DNA from: REBR01 sp033721915
GTDB taxonomy: Bacteria; Pseudomonadota; Gammaproteobacteria; Pseudomonadales; Oleiphilaceae
DNA length: 64,000 nucleotides
Reading direction: 5' to 3'
Assembly: GCA_033721915.1 (NCBI GenBank)
Contig: JAWWAC010000004.1
Span: 1-64,000, forward strand
Shown here: piece by piece, positions 41,940-51,506 of the stretch
Layout: each line of letters opens with the position of its first letter
Position numbering within the stretch: the stretch's first letter is position 1
Translations under genes and position numbers: made by a program
Notes under the pieces: model-generated
Databases searched by the model: none
The model's input: the letters and a program-made list of their open reading frames with translations, nothing else
What the model was told of the DNA's origin: nothing

Positions 41940-42397
41940 TTCTGTACCGGCTTTCACAGAGAACGGATCCTGAAGAGGTCTTTTCCGGCATGGGTGCCTA
42001 TCTTCATGGCGGGCGCTGGAATGACAGGGGGCAATATGCGGTCTATCTGGCTGAACATATTTCACTCGCTCAGCTGGAGATTCTGGTCAACCTCAAGGAC
42101 TCTGACACACTGGCACAGTATCACTTGTTTTCCCTGGAGGTACCGGACAGGTCCGTCGTGTTTCTGGATGACAGAGCCTACCCCCGTAACTGGCAGGCCA
42201 GGCCAGCGGCGTCGAGCACCCGCAAAGTGGGAGGCGATTTTCTGAAGGATCAGTCGCGGCTTTGCCTGGGGGTACGCTCCTGTGTGGTCCCTCAGGAATA
42301 CCTGGTGCTCCTCAATCCCTCGCACCCGGATGCGTCCTCCGTTATCTCCACAGCCCGGAAAATACCCATGCCGTTTGATCCACGTTTGTTTTCCTGA
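41936..42397 (+). CDS. RES-domain toxin (pair 2)
   Basis: A 153-residue RES toxin beginning at GTG 41936 and overlapping the antitoxin stop by 4 bp. Family features: LYRLSQRTDPEEVFSG, GGRWNDRGQYAVYLAEH, SLAQLEILVNL and the end PMPFDPRLF. It is expected to degrade NAD+. It appears intact and full length, and the key Arg, Tyr and Glu positions of the family can be matched by eye. It sits between core genes, outside the main accessory island. Confidence 0.9.
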   Translation: MILYRLSQRTDPEEVFSGMGAYLHGGRWNDRGQYAVYLAEHISLAQLEILVNLKDSDTLAQYHLFSLEVPDRSVVFLDDRAYPRNWQARPAASSTRKVGGDFLKDQSRLCLGVRSCVVPQEYLVLLNPSHPDASSVISTARKIPMPFDPRLFS

Positions 42398-42439
42398 ATG
42401 AAAGGACCTGACTGTTAGCGTTAAACAGGGACAGTGCTT

Positions 42440-42766
42440 TTATAACCCATCATGCTCCGCCCGCTCCTCCCGGCACTCGTAGGAGCCCATCTCAAACTCC
42501 CGGCAGATCCAGGGGCGTTTTTCGTAAATGCTGCACATCAGGGTGTTGCGGTCCAGTGCGGCGCACCAGCCGTCGTCCAGGCGGTGCATGACCTGGGTGC
42601 CGTCTTCGTATTCGTGGATGAATCGGTCCGGAACGCCGGTGTCGGTGATGAGCATCACTTCCAGCCGGCAGCAGCAGGCGGCGCAGTTGCTGCAGAGGAT
42701 CGCCCCCGGGGGCGACGGGGTGTCCTCGGGGTTGCCGGCGGGGATCCGGGTGACGGGGATGGTCAT
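42440..42766 (-). CDS. YkgJ-family zinc/iron-binding cysteine-cluster protein
   Basis: A 108-residue protein with the YkgJ signature CSNCAACCCRLEV near the N-terminus. Further cysteines in GWCAALDRNTLMCSIYEKRP and WICREF fit the family's metal-binding cluster (about CxxCxxCC...C...C). The family's function is unknown. Its ATG at 42766 overlaps the recD stop by 4 bp, so it is the last gene of a recC-recB-recD-ykgJ operon. A much longer frame upstream is a shadow of recD. Confidence 0.88.
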   Translation of the reverse strand: MTIPVTRIPAGNPEDTPSPPGAILCSNCAACCCRLEVMLITDTGVPDRFIHEYEDGTQVMHRLDDGWCAALDRNTLMCSIYEKRPWICREFEMGSYECREERAEHDGL

Positions 42767-44640
42767 TGTGGGTGCTCCCCGATGCCGGCCATGAGGGCGC
42801 CGGTGACCCGCTCTTCCAGTCCGGAGTGGCGTTCCACGGGGTTGCTGACGCCGCTTTTCCAGACGGGCTCCTCGCCGCAGACGGTGACGGCGCTGCGGGC
42901 GCGGGTGAGGCCGGTGTAGAGCAGCTCGCGGCTGACCCGATTGTGGCTTTGCTCCGGCAGCACCAGCGCCACCCGCTCGAACTCCGAGCCCTGGGTCTTG
43001 TGGATGGTCATGGCGTAGACGGTCTCGTGGGCGGGCAGACGGCCCAGTGCCAGCGGGCGGTGGCCTTCGCTGTTGGGGAACCAGGCGAAGAGGGTCTCGC
43101 CGCTGCCGTCGGGTTCCGGCCACACCAGCCCGATATCCCCATTGAACAGGCCCACTCCGTAGTGGTTCTCGGTGATCATCAGTGGCTGCCCCCGGAAGAA
43201 GGGCTGGCGGCCGGGGTTGAGTCGCTGGAGTATCTGCTCGTTCAGGCTCACGGCCCCCTGGCGGCCGACCCTTGTGGGGCAAAGCAGTCGGAACCGGGCC
43301 AGTCGCTGGAAGGCCTCTTCCAGATTGTCCGCGTCAATCACCGGCTGGTACCACTGGCGGACCCAGTCCATCAGGCGTTCATCCAGCTGCGACTGTGGCA
43401 GCCAGTGCAGGTCCTGGTCCCCGGACTGGAGTGTGGCCAGGCTTTCTTCCGGCTGGCCGTTGAGGACCTGTTCCGCCAGCTTGCCGATGCCGCCGTCGCT
43501 GGTGAAGCGGCGGCTCTCGTGGAGGTAGCTGAGGTAGTCCAGCGGGGTGTTGGACCGGGTCTGCTCCGGCAGCTGGCAGCCGATTCCGGCCAGTTGTTGT
43601 CGCCGCTTTTCCGTGTAGCCGTAGCCCGAGCGTGGGGCCAGGTCCGCCAGTACCGAGCCGGCGGCCACTGAGGGCAGCTGGTTGGGATCCCCCAGGAAGA
43701 CGATGCGGGCCTGTGGCGGCAGTGCCCGGAACAGTCGGGTCATCATGGGCAGGTCGATCATGGAGACCTCGTCCACCAGCAGGATGTCCAGCCTCAGGGG
43801 GCGCTCCCGGTTATGTCGGAAGTGGATCTGCCCGGGGATGACCCCCAGCAGGCGGTGCAGTGTGGTGGCCTCCTGGGGGAGCAGCGCCAGGGTGTCCTCA
43901 GAGACCAGTCCGGCGAGTGAGGCCCGCGCCTGTGCCAGTGACTCCCCCAGCCGCTGTGCGGCCTTGCCCGTGGGGGCGGCCATGCGGATGCGCAGTGGTT
44001 GCGACGGCGCCGTGGGGTCTTCCGACTGCCCGGAGAGGCTCTCCGCCAGCAGGGCCAGAAGGCGTGTGACGGTGAAGGTCTTGCCGGTGCCGGGGCCGCC
44101 GGCAATGATGCTGAAGCGCTGGAACAGGGCATTGGCGGCGGCCACGCCCTGCCAGTCGGTGCCGTTAGTGCCTGTCCCGGACGCATTGGGGAAGAGCCTG
44201 GCAAAGGTGTCGGCGGCTTTGGGTGGCACTTCCGATGGCGTCTGTTGCAGCCGCTGGTGGATCTCCCCGGCCAGCTCCGTCTCAAAGCGCCAGTAGCGGC
44301 GCAGGTAGAGCCGCTCCCGGTCCAGTACCAGTGGGGCGTTGTCCTCCGGGGCGATCTTGAGGGTGGCCAGCCGCTGGAGCCAGTCTTCCAGTGGCGGGAA
44401 CGGCCAGGTTTCTTCACGGCTGTCCTCGCTGAACCGGTTCCGGGCCCGCACCTGCCCGGCCCAGAAGGCCAGGTTCAGGCAGCTGTGGCCTTCCCGCAGG
44501 GCTTCGCTGACGGCCATGATGCTCTGCTGCAGCCACTCATCCTGGCAGTCCAGCCATTGGCACAGGGCCCGTGCCAGTTGCTGGTCCAGTGCCTCGGGGA
44601 GGTCGCCCCCCTGACGGGGGTCGCTCAGTAAGGGACTCAT
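42763..44640 (-). CDS. recD: Exodeoxyribonuclease V alpha subunit (RecD)
   Basis: A 625-residue superfamily 1B helicase, the 5'-3' motor of RecBCD; E. coli RecD has 608 residues. Walker A GGPGTGKTFTVTRLLALLAE, the Walker B region ILLVDEVSMIDLPMM and the C-terminal VYAMTIHKTQGSEFERV are all present. It overlaps recB by 4 bp upstream and ykgJ downstream. The complex repairs double-strand breaks, degrades foreign linear DNA and loads RecA at Chi sites. Confidence 0.95.
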   Translation of the reverse strand: MSPLLSDPRQGGDLPEALDQQLARALCQWLDCQDEWLQQSIMAVSEALREGHSCLNLAFWAGQVRARNRFSEDSREETWPFPPLEDWLQRLATLKIAPEDNAPLVLDRERLYLRRYWRFETELAGEIHQRLQQTPSEVPPKAADTFARLFPNASGTGTNGTDWQGVAAANALFQRFSIIAGGPGTGKTFTVTRLLALLAESLSGQSEDPTAPSQPLRIRMAAPTGKAAQRLGESLAQARASLAGLVSEDTLALLPQEATTLHRLLGVIPGQIHFRHNRERPLRLDILLVDEVSMIDLPMMTRLFRALPPQARIVFLGDPNQLPSVAAGSVLADLAPRSGYGYTEKRRQQLAGIGCQLPEQTRSNTPLDYLSYLHESRRFTSDGGIGKLAEQVLNGQPEESLATLQSGDQDLHWLPQSQLDERLMDWVRQWYQPVIDADNLEEAFQRLARFRLLCPTRVGRQGAVSLNEQILQRLNPGRQPFFRGQPLMITENHYGVGLFNGDIGLVWPEPDGSGETLFAWFPNSEGHRPLALGRLPAHETVYAMTIHKTQGSEFERVALVLPEQSHNRVSRELLYTGLTRARSAVTVCGEEPVWKSGVSNPVERHSGLEERVTGALMAGIGEHPQ

Positions 44641-47600
44641 ACCGCGCCCTCCTTTCCGGAAACGGGCTGTCCCGAGAAGAGCCGGTCCAGTGCGTTCAGT
44701 GCGTCAAGATCCGCCGGGCGGTGGAACACGCCCCCCTGTGTCTGAGGGGACAGGCCCCGCAGGTACAGGTATTCCACGCCACCCAGGTGCCGTGCCGGGT
44801 CGTAGTCCGGGATGCGGGTGCGCAGGTAGCGGTGCAGTGCCAGGCTGTAGAGCAGGTACTGCAGGTCGTAGTAGCTTTTCTCCATGCTCTCCGTGAGCCG
44901 TGGCTCCTGGTAGTCCCGCAGGCGGTCCCCCAGGAAGGTGGACTTGTAGTCCACCACGTAATAGCGCCCCTGCCACTGGTAGATCAGGTCCACAAAGCCG
45001 TGGAGCATGCCCTTGAGGCTGGGGGGTTCCGGCAGGTTGACCCGGTCCGTGCCCCGGTGGCGGGCCAGTATGTGGCCCAGCCGGCCCCGCTGGCGGCTGG
45101 CCATGGGGAAGTAGAAAGCGCTCTCCCGCAGGGTGTCTTCCATGGGCAGGTCCGACAGTCGGGCGCCGCTGTGCAGGGGGGTGTCCAGTATCTGTTGCAG
45201 CCAGTGTTGCAGGGCTGTCTTGCGTGCCCCGGCGTCGCTGTCCGGGGGGGTCATCAGTGCCGGGTAGCGGTCCGCCGCCCTGGACAGGGCGCCCCGGTAG
45301 TCCGGCCGGGTGAAGTCCAGCCATTCCAGCAGGTCGTGGAGCAGGTTGCCGGCCTCGGCCCCCCTGGGGAGGCTGAAGCGCAGGGATTCCGGGCCCTCAC
45401 CGGACTCGGCGGTGGCGTCGGTGGCGGTTTCCGGCTCGTCCTGGTCCCGGTCCGGTGTGGACAGCCCCCCCTGGCGGGCGTTGCGGGTCAGTGCGGAGAA
45501 GGAGCTGAGCCACCAGTCCCGCTCGATGCGCCCTTTGAAATGGGCCGGTTCCGGCGCGCTCGGCTCCGGCGCTTGCGGGCCTTCCGGCAGTGCCGGGCGG
45601 CTGTCGTTCACATCCAGGAGACCACAGTGGCCTTCCTCTTGCTGGGCACCCAATTGTTCGATCATGCCCTGGAAGTCCGTCACACCCAGGCAGCGGGCCA
45701 GTGGCGAGCGGTCGAACTGCTTGAACTCCGCCGCCAGCAGGTAGATGCGCCGCTCCGCCCTGGTGGCCCCCACGTAGAGCAGGCGTTTCTCTTCCGCGAT
45801 CTGCTCCTGTTCGAACCATTCCATCTGGTCGTCGTCCGGGTTCAGTGCCTGCACCGGGGCCAGGTCCTCACGGCGGTGGTAGCGCACCAGCAGCGGCGGT
45901 GACTTGGGTTTCTGGCGGCCGTAGCTGATGAAGGGCATGAAGACCACCGGGTACTCCAGGCCCTTGGCCCCGTGGAGCGTGACGATCTGGATCAGGTTGG
46001 CGTCGTTTTCCAGTCGCATCTGGCTGGCTTCGCTGCCGGCCTCCTCCATGGCCTGCTGGAACCAGTGCAGCAATGCCCTTGGCTGGCGGTGTTTCTGGCT
46101 GGCCTCCTGCAGCAGCTCCAGCAGGTGCAGGCTGTTGGTGAGCAGCCGCTCGTGGCGCTCCGGGTCCGGGTGGGTGTGTTGCTGCAGCAGGCGCAGCCCC
46201 ATACTCATGAAACCCTGGTTGAGCCAGCGCTGTCGCAGCGCGCTGATCTCCGAGAGGGTCTGGGCCCAGGCGTGCTCGTCGTTCTGCAGATCAAACAGGG
46301 CTTTGGTGTCATAACCCAGCCAGGGGGTAGCCAGTGCGGCGATCAGGGCCCGGTCGTCTTCCAGGTCCAGTATGCCGTTCAGTGCCTGCCACAGGCTTTG
46401 TGCCTCCGGGCTGTCCATGACGTTGTCACGGGCGCTGAGGTAGACGGCATTCAGGTCCAGCTCCGCAAGAGCGGACTGCAGGGTCTGGGCTTCCTGTTTC
46501 TGGCGCACCAGTATGGCGATATCACCGGGGCTGATGGGGCGCTCATTGCCGGCTTCATCAGCGATATGGGACTGCACCAGCAGTCGGCGGATCTCACGGG
46601 CACACCAGTCCGCCAGCTCCTTCTGGGCGTCCTTGTTGTAGTTGGCGGGCTTGCCCTTCTCGTCCACGGGGGCAGGCATCAGGCACCACTGGAAGTCGCT
46701 GCGGTCCCGGGCCTGGTCCGTCAGTCCGGGCAGCCCGGTCTTTCCGGTGTGCACCGGGGTGTAATCGATGCCGAAACCGAACACCTTTTCTGCGGGCCGA
46801 TCCAGTGGGGCGCCGTGGAAGAGGCGGTTGTAGCCGCTGATGACTCCGCCGCTGGAGCGGTAGTTGGTGTCCATGACCCAGTGGTACCGGGCGTCTTCAC
46901 GGGCCTTGAGGTAGGCGAAGACATCCCCGCCACGGAAGCCGTAGATGGCCTGCTTGGGGTCGCCGATCATGCACAGGAAGGGCTCCCCGCTGGTGCCCTC
47001 GGGGCGACTGTCGGACTGGTACAGTGCCTGTAGTATGGCGTACTGGTCCGGGTCCGTGTCCTGGAACTCGTCCACCAGTGCGGCGGGGAACTGTTCCACC
47101 AGGCGACGGGCCAGTCCGGGGCCCGCCTCCGGGTCCTGCAGTCGCTCACGGAGCAGACGGATCAGGTCGTTGAAGTCCAGCTGGTCCAGTCGGTCCTTGC
47201 TGCGGTGCAGGTGCTCCCGGGCGTAGAGAATGCCCTCCCGGGCCCAGGCGGCCTTGCGGGCTTTCTGCAGTGCCCGCAGTGTGTCCGTGAGGCGGTGCAG
47301 TGACGGCAGTGCCTCGGCCTTCTTGGCGCCCTTGAAGCCGTCCTTCCTCAGCTCCGAGTCGGTGAAGACCGGCGGAATTTCCCCGGGCCAGTCCTGACCG
47401 GCCAGCTCGTCCAGCTCCCCGAAAACGGACTGCCAGGCGGCCCTGGTATGGCTGGCGCGGCGGTTGTTGACGTTGAGCTTTAAAAACGCCTCCCGTTCCT
47501 GTGGCCAGTCCTGCCGGAACGCCTGCCAGTCCGGGCGCGGGTCCGGTTCGCTGGTGGGGGGCACCGGGTCGCTGGTGTGGATGGTCATGCGCCAGTGGGC

Positions 47601-48164
47601 GGCGAAGTCCTCCGGCGTGGGGTAGAAGCCGTAGAGCTCCGGGAAGTCCGGCCGGCGGGCCCGGGTGCGGTACCAGTCTTCCAGTGCCTCCATCATCAGT
47701 GTGCTGCTGTCCGCCTCCAGGTTGGCGCTGAAGCTGATACCACTGGAGAAGGCCTGTTGTGTCAGTGCCCGTTTGCAGAAGGAGTGGATGGTGTACACCG
47801 CCGCCTCGTCCAGGCACAGCAGGGCCTGGTGCAGCAGGGCACGGGCTTTCTGCGGGGCCAGGCTTTGCTGGAGTGACTCAAAGAAGGGGCCGGTGAGCTG
47901 CCCCCACTGGTCGTGGGCCTGCTGGATTTCCCGGGAAAGGCGGGTCCTGAGCTCGGCGGTGGCGGCCCTGGTGAAGGTCATCACCAGGATCTTCTCCACC
48001 GGCAGTTGCTGCTCCAGCAGAAGCCGCAGGTAGAGGCGTGTGATATTGAAGGTCTTGCCGGTGCCGGCGCTGGCTTCGATCAGGTGCCGGCCCGCCAGTG
48101 GCAGTGTGGTGGCATCCAGTGGCTGTGCCTGCTGTTGCGGTGCCTGTAGAGTCGGCTCAGTCAT
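44637..48164 (-). CDS. recB: Exodeoxyribonuclease V beta subunit (RecB)
   Basis: A 1175-residue helicase-nuclease; E. coli RecB has 1180 residues. The N-terminal UvrD-type helicase has Walker A EASAGTGKTFNITRLYLRLL and LVDEFQDTDPDQYAIL. The later motif VTLHGAKGLEYPVVF is helicase motif V/VI-like. The C-terminal RecB-family nuclease has the catalytic segment YYVVDYKSTFLGD, with the Asp and Lys of D-x-K. The start overlaps recC by 8 bp. Confidence 0.96.
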   Translation of the reverse strand: MTEPTLQAPQQQAQPLDATTLPLAGRHLIEASAGTGKTFNITRLYLRLLLEQQLPVEKILVMTFTRAATAELRTRLSREIQQAHDQWGQLTGPFFESLQQSLAPQKARALLHQALLCLDEAAVYTIHSFCKRALTQQAFSSGISFSANLEADSSTLMMEALEDWYRTRARRPDFPELYGFYPTPEDFAAHWRMTIHTSDPVPPTSEPDPRPDWQAFRQDWPQEREAFLKLNVNNRRASHTRAAWQSVFGELDELAGQDWPGEIPPVFTDSELRKDGFKGAKKAEALPSLHRLTDTLRALQKARKAAWAREGILYAREHLHRSKDRLDQLDFNDLIRLLRERLQDPEAGPGLARRLVEQFPAALVDEFQDTDPDQYAILQALYQSDSRPEGTSGEPFLCMIGDPKQAIYGFRGGDVFAYLKAREDARYHWVMDTNYRSSGGVISGYNRLFHGAPLDRPAEKVFGFGIDYTPVHTGKTGLPGLTDQARDRSDFQWCLMPAPVDEKGKPANYNKDAQKELADWCAREIRRLLVQSHIADEAGNERPISPGDIAILVRQKQEAQTLQSALAELDLNAVYLSARDNVMDSPEAQSLWQALNGILDLEDDRALIAALATPWLGYDTKALFDLQNDEHAWAQTLSEISALRQRWLNQGFMSMGLRLLQQHTHPDPERHERLLTNSLHLLELLQEASQKHRQPRALLHWFQQAMEEAGSEASQMRLENDANLIQIVTLHGAKGLEYPVVFMPFISYGRQKPKSPPLLVRYHRREDLAPVQALNPDDDQMEWFEQEQIAEEKRLLYVGATRAERRIYLLAAEFKQFDRSPLARCLGVTDFQGMIEQLGAQQEEGHCGLLDVNDSRPALPEGPQAPEPSAPEPAHFKGRIERDWWLSSFSALTRNARQGGLSTPDRDQDEPETATDATAESGEGPESLRFSLPRGAEAGNLLHDLLEWLDFTRPDYRGALSRAADRYPALMTPPDSDAGARKTALQHWLQQILDTPLHSGARLSDLPMEDTLRESAFYFPMASRQRGRLGHILARHRGTDRVNLPEPPSLKGMLHGFVDLIYQWQGRYYVVDYKSTFLGDRLRDYQEPRLTESMEKSYYDLQYLLYSLALHRYLRTRIPDYDPARHLGGVEYLYLRGLSPQTQGGVFHRPADLDALNALDRLFSGQPVSGKEGAV

Positions 48165-51100
48165 GATCGGCCTCCTCAGGCGTGGCGGGCGAGAGGGGCG
48201 TGCTTTCGCTCTGCATCATTGCCTGCAGTGGTCCATAGAGGGCCAGCAGCGGGTCCATCAGATCCTGCGGGTCCGGCGGCTGTGGCCAGAACCAGGCCAG
48301 ATAGGGGTCGTCCGAGAGGCCGGATTTGAAGTCGTCCCCCTGCCAGAGGCCGTAAAACTGATGGAGCTTGAATTTCTCGCTGCTCATTTTGAATCCCAGC
48401 TCACCGTGATAGGGCAGCGGCTCCATCAGGCTTTGCCGCCACAGGGCCAGCCACTGGCCCAGCTGTTCACGGGCCTCTTCGGCGGGCATAGCCTCCATGG
48501 TCAGGCTCTCCACTTCCCCCTCTTTGCCACGGAACAGGCCCAGTGACCCGGTGGCTTGCTGGCAATTGGCCAGCAGGTGGCTGAGCCCCAGGCGCAGTCG
48601 GTCGCGGCTCTTGGCGTTGGCCAGTCGCCACAGCACCAGTGTGCCCTGCTCCGTGAGGGGCAGCTCCCCTTCCAGTGTCAGTCCCTCCAGTGTCACGGCA
48701 ACGGTCACAGGCCCGGTACGGTCCGCCCCCTGCTGGCTGAGGTGGCCGGCGAACTGCTCCGCCTGCTGCTGCCAGTCCGTGACCTGCTCTTCCATGAGGG
48801 CATGGTCCGGTGACTCGCCGGAAAGTTCGTAACGCCGGCGGGCCTTCTCGGCCCGTTCCGGCTCCCCCTTCAGGCGGCCTTCGATCACGGACTGCTGCAG
48901 CTTGTAGCGGTCCAGGTGGTTGGCGGCGAAGGGTTCGGAGTCCGCCAGTGCGGTCTGCCCGGTCTGGTCCAGGAATAGCCGCAGCCGTTCACGGGCAAAG
49001 TGCCGTGCCGGGTGGTCCAGTGCCGTGACCAGCTGCTCCAGTGTGAGGCTCTCGGGCCATTCCGGCTCCGGCAGCCGGGTGACCTTCTCCCGGGGGGCAT
49101 GGGGCCGTGAGAGTCGCAGCCACTGGCCGTCGAACCCGGGCCAGTCCCCCTGGTAGTTGTGCCAGGAGAAAGGCTGCAGTGGCAGCTGGCGTATGGCCCC
49201 GGTGTCCCAGCCGGAACTGCCATCCAGATAGTGCATCAGCTCAGAGAGCACCAGCGAGGGGGGCTGCTCAGTGTTGCTGCGCACGTCACGCCCCTGGTAG
49301 CTCAAGTAGAGCCGGTCCCTGGCGGAGAGCAGTGCCTCCAGGAACAGGTAGCGGTCGTCGCCACGGCGGGAGCGGTCACCGGGGCGTGGCGGGTCACTGG
49401 CCATGAGGTCAAAGCCCAGTGGCGGTCGCTGGCGGGGGAAGTCCCCGTCGTTGAGTCCCAGCACCGCGATCACCCGGAAGGGGATGGAGCGCATGGGGAT
49501 CATGGAGCAGACGGTGATCTGTCCGGTGAGGAACTGACGACCTGTGCGCTGTGGGCTGGACAGGCTCTGCTCCAGCACATGGCGCACCACGGTCAGTGGC
49601 AGTGTCTCCTTCAGCCCGGCCCGGTGGGCCTGGTCGCTGAGGTCCCGGATGCACTGGCGCAGGTCGTCGTGGGCCGGCTCGTACTCGTTGTCGGCGCTGA
49701 ACAGGGCCTGCCTAAGCCGCTGGTGCAGGAAACCCTGCCAGTCCGCCACGGTGCGTGGCTGTCGCAGGTCCCGGGAGAGGCTGCGCAGCTCCTGCACAAA
49801 GGCCAGCAGCTTGCCCAGTATCAGTGCCTGGCTGCCTTCCACCTGGGGCAGCAGCAGGCGCTCCTCCACGATGGCCTCCTCGTCCCCCCAGGCAAAGCCC
49901 AGCAGCAGACGCTCCAGCCCCTGGGCCCAGGTGTAGCGGTCGTTGCTGCCCTCACCGGTCCATTCCCCCTTGTGGGGCTGGTCCAGCCCCCAGTGCACAC
50001 AGGCCACCTGCAGCCACTGGGCGATCTGCTCGATGTCGTCGCCGCTCAGTGCCAGACGGGCGCGGATGGCGGGCACCTGCAGCCAGCCCATGACCTGGTT
50101 CACCTGGAATCGGGCATCCGGCAGTGAGAGCAGCTCCAGAAAGGCCGCCACCGTGGGATCCGAGTCCCCCAGTGCCCGGTCGGCGATGGAACAGGGCAGC
50201 GGCGGCACGTCCTCACCCAGCTCGTCGAAGCGCCGCGCGAAAACCGCCTCCACGAAGGGGGCGTAGTCCTCCACATTGGGGCACATCACCAGCACGTCTT
50301 TCGGTGTGAGTGTGGGGTCGTTGTTGAACTGGTGCAGCAGCCAGTCGTGCAGGCCCTGCACTTCCCGCAGGGGGCTGTGGGCGCTGACCAGGTGGATGGC
50401 ATCGTCCCACTCCGGGGTGGGCTGCTCCCGGCCGTCGGTGAGTGAGAGGATCTCTTTCTGCAGGCGATGGAGCCGGGTTTCTTCATCGTGGGTGCCCCTG
50501 GGCCGTGAGAACAGGGGCGTCTCCAGGTCGGAGCGTTCCATCAGCTGGTGCACAAAGGTCTGACCCTGCTGGCCCAGGCTGGCGATCAGTGGATTGCCCA
50601 GGTCCTGAATGAGTCCGTCTTCGCTGTCGTGTTGTGTCAGCCAAAGGGCACGCTGGCGGGCGGCGCGTTTCTCGCTGACCAGGTCCCCCCAGTACTCGTC
50701 GCTGGGGTTGAGGCAGAGGATATGGAAGTCCACGCCGCCGCGCTGTGACAGGGCCCGGATAAAGTCCAGCCACAGGGGGGCCAGTGCGTTGATGCCGAAC
50801 AGGAAGAGCCGCTCCGGCAGGGCTCTGGAGGGGCGGTCCATGCGGGACAGGGCCTGCTCCATCAGCCGCACCGGGTGGCCCGGCTCGCCGGCGGTGAGGT
50901 GGCGCCAGAGGCGGGCCTGCCAGTGGTCCTGCTCCCCGTTTTTCTGGCTCTGGTTCCGGCCCTGGTCCCAGCTCTGGATCCAGTCCGGGCGGTAGATCAG
51001 GTACTGCTCGAACAGGTCCGCCACCTGCTCCGCCAGCTCGAAGCGGCGCAGCACCTGCTGGCGTGAGGACTGGTTCTGCCAGTAGCGGTTGGGCTCGGCA

Positions 51101-51438
51101 AAGGCCGGGTCACCGGTCACCTCCGGCTCCGCCAGCAGCTCGAACAGCCGCCATACCATCACCTCCCGCTGGTAGAGTGACTGCTCCGGCACCTGGTCCG
51201 GCCCCAGTATGCGACGGATCAGGTCCCAGATGGCCAGTGCCGGCAGTGGGTAGTCCAGGTTCATGGCCACCTGCCGCTCCGGGTGCTGTGCCAGCGCCAT
51301 GCTCAGCCAGTGCTGCATGCCCTGGTGCTGCACCAGGATCACATCCGCCGTCAGTGGGTTGCTCACGGGCATGGCCAGCAGGCGCGCCAGGGGGTCCACC
51401 AGGTCTTCCATGCGGTTACTGAGCAGGGTGTGGATCAT
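48157..51438 (-). CDS. recC: Exodeoxyribonuclease V gamma subunit (RecC)
   Basis: A 1093-residue protein; E. coli RecC has 1122 residues. The opening MIHTLLSNRMEDLVDPLARL and the following VQHQGMQHWLSMALAQ are typical of RecC, which recognises Chi and has an inactive helicase fold. I use ATG 51438, because the in-frame ATG at 51486 adds a low-similarity stretch. It is the first gene of the recCBD-ykgJ operon, 68 bp downstream of the serine acetyltransferase gene on the same strand. Confidence 0.95.
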   Translation of the reverse strand: MIHTLLSNRMEDLVDPLARLLAMPVSNPLTADVILVQHQGMQHWLSMALAQHPERQVAMNLDYPLPALAIWDLIRRILGPDQVPEQSLYQREVMVWRLFELLAEPEVTGDPAFAEPNRYWQNQSSRQQVLRRFELAEQVADLFEQYLIYRPDWIQSWDQGRNQSQKNGEQDHWQARLWRHLTAGEPGHPVRLMEQALSRMDRPSRALPERLFLFGINALAPLWLDFIRALSQRGGVDFHILCLNPSDEYWGDLVSEKRAARQRALWLTQHDSEDGLIQDLGNPLIASLGQQGQTFVHQLMERSDLETPLFSRPRGTHDEETRLHRLQKEILSLTDGREQPTPEWDDAIHLVSAHSPLREVQGLHDWLLHQFNNDPTLTPKDVLVMCPNVEDYAPFVEAVFARRFDELGEDVPPLPCSIADRALGDSDPTVAAFLELLSLPDARFQVNQVMGWLQVPAIRARLALSGDDIEQIAQWLQVACVHWGLDQPHKGEWTGEGSNDRYTWAQGLERLLLGFAWGDEEAIVEERLLLPQVEGSQALILGKLLAFVQELRSLSRDLRQPRTVADWQGFLHQRLRQALFSADNEYEPAHDDLRQCIRDLSDQAHRAGLKETLPLTVVRHVLEQSLSSPQRTGRQFLTGQITVCSMIPMRSIPFRVIAVLGLNDGDFPRQRPPLGFDLMASDPPRPGDRSRRGDDRYLFLEALLSARDRLYLSYQGRDVRSNTEQPPSLVLSELMHYLDGSSGWDTGAIRQLPLQPFSWHNYQGDWPGFDGQWLRLSRPHAPREKVTRLPEPEWPESLTLEQLVTALDHPARHFARERLRLFLDQTGQTALADSEPFAANHLDRYKLQQSVIEGRLKGEPERAEKARRRYELSGESPDHALMEEQVTDWQQQAEQFAGHLSQQGADRTGPVTVAVTLEGLTLEGELPLTEQGTLVLWRLANAKSRDRLRLGLSHLLANCQQATGSLGLFRGKEGEVESLTMEAMPAEEAREQLGQWLALWRQSLMEPLPYHGELGFKMSSEKFKLHQFYGLWQGDDFKSGLSDDPYLAWFWPQPPDPQDLMDPLLALYGPLQAMMQSESTPLSPATPEEADHD

Positions 51439-51506
51439 GGCGGGGTTCCCGTCCGGGTCGTTGATCAGTTGTCCTCCCCCGCCCACAGAGCACGGGGCGG
51501 CGCGGG

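Noticed and set aside
44571..45902. 443-codon plus-strand frame opposite recB (and similar frames at 45972-47033 and 49159-50127)
   Set aside because: These are shadows of recB/recC, with no start signal or family match.
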